From the NCBI GenBank assembly GCA_017454075.1, contig JAFTDQ010000007.1, forward strand, positions 1 through 5,786: a stretch of 5,786 nucleotides of DNA, read 5' to 3'. Positions 5,494-5,786 of this stretch are shown in pieces (the first letter of the stretch is position 1; each line of letters starts with the position of its first letter). The stretch is from Clostridia bacterium. GTDB lineage: Bacteria > Bacillota_A > Clostridia > Oscillospirales > CAG-272. The notes beneath the pieces were generated by a model. It did not search any database. It had not been told where the DNA came from and saw only the letters and a list, made by a program, of their open reading frames with translations. Both the position numbers and the translations under genes were made by a program.

Positions 5494-5619
5494 TCCCGTT
5501 GCGCTCGTTTTCGGACGTTTTTGACTGAAAGATGTCCAAAGTCGTTCATATTGAGCGCCGATGACGCAACGGTTGAACGGATTTTGCCACGCTTCGTAAA
5601 AAATTGTCCGCATTCAGTA
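5494..5619. promoter_or_regulatory. Divergent control region between the sialic acid operon and the lipoprotein gene
   Basis: These 126 bases separate the two outward-facing -35 boxes and hold no credible ORF. They contain widely spaced inverted copies: CCGTTGCG (5496-5503) with CGCAACGG (5565-5572), and the overlapping GCGCTC (5501-5506) with GAGCGC (5553-5558). Short direct copies are also present: CGTTTT at 5506 and 5516 (10 bp apart) and AACGG at 5568 and 5576. Such elements could be binding sites for the AraC-type regulator or a looping dimer. None matches a site I can name. Confidence 0.35.
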
Positions 5620-5648
5620 TTGACCTGCGCGTGACGAAATGGTATAAT
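5620..5648 (+). promoter_or_regulatory. Promoter of the lipoprotein gene
   Basis: TTGACC (5620-5625) and TATAAT (5643-5648) are 17 bp apart. A TG one base upstream of the -10 box makes it an extended -10 promoter. The start site is expected near 5655. It diverges from the operon promoter at 5465-5493. Confidence 0.88.
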
Positions 5649-5658
5649 TGCGTAAAAA

Positions 5659-5677
5659 TCGGGCGCGTCTCGCCCGA
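5659..5677 (+). promoter_or_regulatory. GC-rich stem-loop at the 5' end of the lipoprotein mRNA
   Basis: TCGGGCG (5659-5665) and CGCCCGA (5671-5677) form a perfect 7-bp stem with a 5-base loop. It begins about four bases after the predicted transcription start and ends ten bases before the ribosome binding site. This resembles the layout of the gapA leader and could stabilise the mRNA. On the minus strand the same hairpin is followed by TTTTTAC, so it could instead stop antisense transcription towards the operon promoter. Confidence 0.5.
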
Positions 5678-5702
5678 AAAATACACAAGGAGAAAATCAG
5701 AT

Positions 5703-5786
5703 ATGAAGGTTAAACGAATAATCGCTCTTGTTCTCGCCGTCATTATGGTCTCGGCCGTTGCGGTCGCCTGCTCGGGCGGCGGCGAA
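5703..5786 (+). CDS. Lipoprotein, N-terminal 28 residues only, possibly a transporter substrate-binding protein
   Basis: The visible part is a lipoprotein signal peptide: basic MKVKR, a hydrophobic core (residues 6-22) and the lipobox AVAC, with Cys23 as the residue to be lipidated. SGGGE follows, a Ser/Gly-rich linker typical of surface substrate-binding lipoproteins of Gram-positive bacteria. The ribosome binding site AAGGAGA (5687-5693) ends nine bases before the ATG. The gene continues beyond the window. Its position divergent from a sialic acid catabolic operon with an AraC-type regulator suggests the binding protein of an uptake system, perhaps for sialic acid. That role is inferred from context alone, since no mature domain is visible. 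Confidence 0.85.
   Translation, partial: MKVKRIIALVLAVIMVSAVAVACSGGGE

Noticed and set aside
5546..5743. 65-codon minus-strand ORF in the divergent region
   Set aside because: It overlaps the lipoprotein start, its promoter and leader on the opposite strand, and has no ribosome binding site. The region is better explained as regulatory DNA.

Overview
The window looks like chromosomal DNA of a Gram-positive-type anaerobe of the Clostridia (an Oscillospiraceae-like or other gut Firmicute). The evidence is AAGGAGA-type ribosome binding sites, sigma-A promoters with 17-bp spacing and TATAAT -10 boxes, U-tract hairpin terminators, a typical Clostridia-like GAPDH, a lipobox lipoprotein and moderate GC content. 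The taxonomic call is an inference from style, not from a marker gene. No mobile element, CRISPR array or rRNA is visible.

Layout, left to right. (1) 1-76: a 3'-truncated tRNA-Leu(GAG) on the minus strand, with an exact consensus promoter just upstream. (2) 172-1320: a single-gene gapA unit on the minus strand, with its own promoter, an inverted repeat over the -35 box, a stem-loop at the predicted mRNA 5' end and a strong intrinsic terminator. (3) 1373-2760: a divergent pair. The minus-strand gene encodes an exported, C-terminally membrane-anchored protein with a repetitive beta-strand ectodomain. The plus-strand gene encodes a 101-residue single-span membrane protein with an acidic, cysteine-rich region. 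Both promoters can be read in the gap between them. (4) 2792-2821: a 30-bp perfect palindrome that probably ends transcription from both sides. (5) 2843-5493: a minus-strand operon araC-type regulator > nanE > nanA for sialic acid (N-acetylneuraminate) breakdown. (6) 5494-5786: a 264-bp divergent control region, then the first 28 codons of a plus-strand lipoprotein, probably a transporter binding protein.

How the genes fit together: NanA splits N-acetylneuraminate into N-acetylmannosamine and pyruvate. NanE turns ManNAc-6-phosphate into GlcNAc-6-phosphate. The kinase that links the two steps (NanK), and NagA/NagB, are not in the window. The AraC-family protein is the first gene of the operon and is the obvious candidate regulator of it and of the divergent lipoprotein gene. 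The lipoprotein may begin a sialic acid uptake operon running out of the window, but only its signal peptide is visible.

The least explained parts are the Cys-rich acidic small membrane protein, its divergent surface-protein neighbour, and the regulatory dyads at the gapA and araC promoters. I see no clear evidence of a wholly new system; these are the parts that known families explain least.
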